Positions 14,664-17,391 of a DNA stretch of 17,391 nucleotides are shown here, piece after piece. The notes under the pieces are model-generated. The model had not been told where the DNA came from. It ran no database searches and saw only the letters and a program-made list of their open reading frames with translations. Numbering within the stretch: position 1 is the stretch's first letter; every line of letters begins with the position of its first letter. This DNA is from Globomyces pollinis-pini. Its lineage: Eukaryota > Chytridiomycota > Chytridiomycetes > Rhizophydiales > Globomycetaceae. The position numbers were made by a program, and so were the translations under genes. The stretch spans positions 1,134 through 18,524 of the forward strand of contig MU621419.1 of NCBI GenBank assembly GCA_025399215.1, read 5' to 3'.

Positions 14664-17234
14664 ATGAATTATCAAAGACTAAATCCTCGTCAAGTAGAAG
14701 AAGGTTCATCATACATACCCATTGACCCATCATTACAAAAGTATCATTAAACGATTGAATTGATTTCATTTTTAAATAGAACAATACGAAGAAAGAAGAC
14801 TGTTAATGCACGTCAAGGTCGATTTACATTACATGTTCCAGTAGCTCATCAAGTATTGGAAGGATGTCCATATAGAAACGAGGATGAATTTACTCATTTA
14901 ACTTATACTGCAGTTACTGAAGAACAACGACCACCAGGTAATCTAATTATTTTTTATCTATTGATTAAAGATGGAGCAAATGAACATGATTATCCACATG
15001 AAGCCGATACTTTCAAGTTCAAGTATCAGTTACGACAACGTGCTCTATCAAGACAAATCAAAGTTGCATTAGTCATGACGATGTACAATGAAGATGATAT
15101 TTTATTTCTGAAATCTATGCGATCCGTTCAAATCAATATTGAATATTTATGGTGAGTTTATCAAAATCTAACAACCCAGTTCAAAACATTGTCCATTTAG
15201 TTGGGGTCAAGAAGGTTGGAAAAACTTTTTGGTGGTTATAGTATCGGATGGACGACAGAAAATCAATCCTCGAGTGTTGACGGTTTTAAATGTTATGGGT
15301 ATCTATCAAGATAACCTTCATCGAACTCAAATCGATCAAGTACCTGTAGCAGCTCATTTTTATGAATTCACCACTCAAATATCCATTCGAAATGCCAAGA
15401 TTGAAGTTCGAAAAGTTCCTACTCAAGTTGTTTTTATTCTTAAAGAAAAGAATGCAAAGAAGGTATAGATAAATTATTTGATTGTGTAGATTAACTCTCA
15501 TAAATGGTTCTTTAATGCTGTTTGTGATTCTGTAATTCCAGAGGTTACCATGCTATTGGATGTGGGAACGAAACCATCTGATAAATCCTTGTATCATCTT
15601 TATCGAGCGTTTCAACGTAACCCAATGGTAGGCGGTGCTTGTGGAGAAATCAAAGCAGAGTTAGGATTTGGTTGGAAAAATCTTTGGAATCCAATGGTTG
15701 CTGGGCAAAACTTTGAAGTAATCTATCCATTTTAATGATTCAGTATAAAATGAGTAATATCCTGGATAAGCCGTTAGAGTCTATTTGCGGGTATATTTCT
15801 GTTTTACCTGGTGCTTTTTCTGCATATCGTTATGTTGCATTACAAGGCAGACCATTAGAACAATATTTCGCAGGTGAAAACCCATTGGCTGACATCTTTA
15901 CATCCAATTTGTATTTGGCAGAAGATCGTATTTTATGTTTTGAACTGGTGACAAAGAGGAATGAGGCATATATTCTTAAGTATGTGAAATCTGCCAATGC
16001 TGAAACGGATGTTCCTGATACTTTGGATGAGCTGGTTTCTCAACGTCGTCGTTGGTTGAATGGATCTTTCTTTTGTTCCGTTCATGCTCTCATGCATTTC
16101 ACTCAAATCTATAGGAGTCCTCATAGCTTCATTCAAAAAGTGATCTTTACATTTGAATTTCTGTACAATGCTATCAATTTAGTATTCACCTGGTTCGGTG
16201 TTGCCAATTTCTACCTGTCTTTTTATGTATCCCAATTGCTTTTCTAATATTACTAGTTTTTGTTTAATGTCCGAAAAAATTTGTCACTTGAAGAGTTTAC
16301 CAGTAAAGATCAATTAGACCCTTTTGCACCATATGGTGATCAAGTGTTTTCTGTTTTGGATAATCTTTACAAATTTCTATTATTCACAATGTTTATCACT
16401 GCATTGGGAAATCGTCCAAGAGGAACCCGTTGGCTGTACAAAACTATGTGTGTCTTTTTTGCCCTGATTATGTCATTGATGCTGTTCATGAGTGGTTATA
16501 CCATCTATACTCTTGTTCAGCTATTTTTGGTGGATAGGCGAAACTGGTTGGCCATATTTTTAGAGAAGCAAGTTTATAGGGATATGGTTTTATCGGTTGT
16601 CTCAACTTATTTGATCTACCTCTTGGCATCTATCATTCATCTAGACCCCTGGCACATATTTACCTGTTTGATCCAATACTTGCTGCTTATACCTACATAT
16701 CTGAATGTGTTCATGATTTATTCATTTTCCAATTTACACGATGTTACATGGGGAACGAAGGGAGCTACTACCGCAGAACCAATTGCGGCGGTCAAGAAAA
16801 CAGTTGGAAGTGATGGGGAGGTCATGTATGAATTTGAAGCAGTTGAGCCAGAGAACTTGGATAATGTGTGGTTAGCGAAAAAGCAACAGATGCTTAATGA
16901 ATACCATAATCCACCAAAAAGTGACAATAAGAGAAGTGCTTCTGATAAGCGGACAGATGCTACCAAAACGTTCCGAACCAAGATTGTGTTATTTTGGATT
17001 ATTTGTAATACCCTGTTGATCCTGATTTTTACGAATGAATACGTTCTGGGTCTAATAACTGCACCACCAAAGAGTGAAAAAGATATCGCAATCAATCCGT
17101 ACTTGGCTTTCCTTCTATGGTCAGTAGCTGCTTTGGGAGCCGTTCGGTTTGTGGGAAGTTGTATCTTTATGGTTCAATGGTCTCTGGAAAGAATGCGAGA
17201 CAGGGCAGAATCATTAATGTTAAAATTGAAGTAA
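14664..17234 (+). CDS. CHS: Chitin synthase B (division 1 type), 7 exons
   Basis: Exons: 14664-14740, 14780-14937, 14971-15151, 15180-15462, 15490-15717, 15744-16226, 16257-17234; 795 aa. It is the tandem paralogue of CHS-A in the same orientation. Exons 3 to 6 have identical lengths in both genes (181, 283, 228 and 483 nt). All key motifs are kept: [43 protein letters not shown] and [11 protein letters not shown]. The C-terminal membrane region includes [15 protein letters not shown] and [16 protein letters not shown]. The N-terminus [14 protein letters not shown] mirrors MSYQPQF of CHS-A, supporting the start. Introns are 39, 33, 28, 27, 26 and 30 nt; CHS-A intron 7 is absent. The 33-nt intron 2 lacks a stop and is a multiple of three. 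The TAA stop overlaps AATAAA. Silent divergence is considerable, so the duplication is not recent. Confidence 0.95.
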
Positions 17235-17391
17235 TAAATCATTGCTGTTTAATTATTTTCTTTCTTGTAAATCTATTCGAATGTAGTAAATTATACGATA
17301 CTATATTAAAATTGTTATGATATTAACTACATAATCAAACATCCTTTCTTCACTTTTGTGGTTCGTTTGTAAGCTTCCAAAAATTTCAATT

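Overview
The window is AT-rich eukaryotic DNA, most likely from an early-diverging, chytrid-like fungus. The grounds are two full-length division-1-type chitin synthases in tandem, a GPI-type surface protein, a mitochondrial-type 3-hydroxyacyl-CoA dehydrogenase, a seven-helix receptor-like protein and ankyrin genes built from 31-residue units. Multi-exon genes, AATAAA sites and TATA boxes exclude bacteria. The exact lineage is inference and cannot be fixed from this sequence.

Layout. 1-4154: two tandem ankyrin-repeat paralogues on the + strand. Copy 1 enters at the window edge and carries a TGG-to-TGA nonsense change near its end. Copy 2 has a complete N-terminus but two small frame-breaking deletions. 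4155-5716: 1.5 kb without a convincing gene, holding inverted repeats and a Gcn4/bZIP-type site. 5717-6574: an unrecognised type I membrane glycoprotein. 6752-7960: a six-exon HADH gene, tail-to-tail (79 nt) with a two-exon 7TM receptor gene on the - strand (8040-9207). 9957-10316 (-): a small GPI-anchored-type surface protein. 11231-13834 and 14664-17234: tandem chitin synthase genes A (8 exons) and B (7 exons).

The most unusual feature is the intron architecture. I could place 19 introns from codon phase and protein-family continuity. Sixteen are single units of 24-39 nt (mean about 29). The other three (94, 84 and 86 nt) each split exactly into three GT...AG units of 24-34 nt (mean about 29), joined head-to-tail as AG|GTA with no exon between them. 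No undivided intron exceeds 39 nt. This suggests a splicing machinery with a very short length ceiling that removes longer introns as strings of micro-introns, or introns that arise by insertion at AG|GT junctions. RNA data would decide. A second genome-wide-looking trait is extreme 3'-end compaction: several stop codons (TAA) lie inside an AATAAA hexamer.

The genes do not form one pathway. Cell-wall synthesis (chitin synthases, GPI protein), fatty-acid oxidation (HADH), sensing (7TM receptor) and a fast-evolving ankyrin family are simply neighbours.
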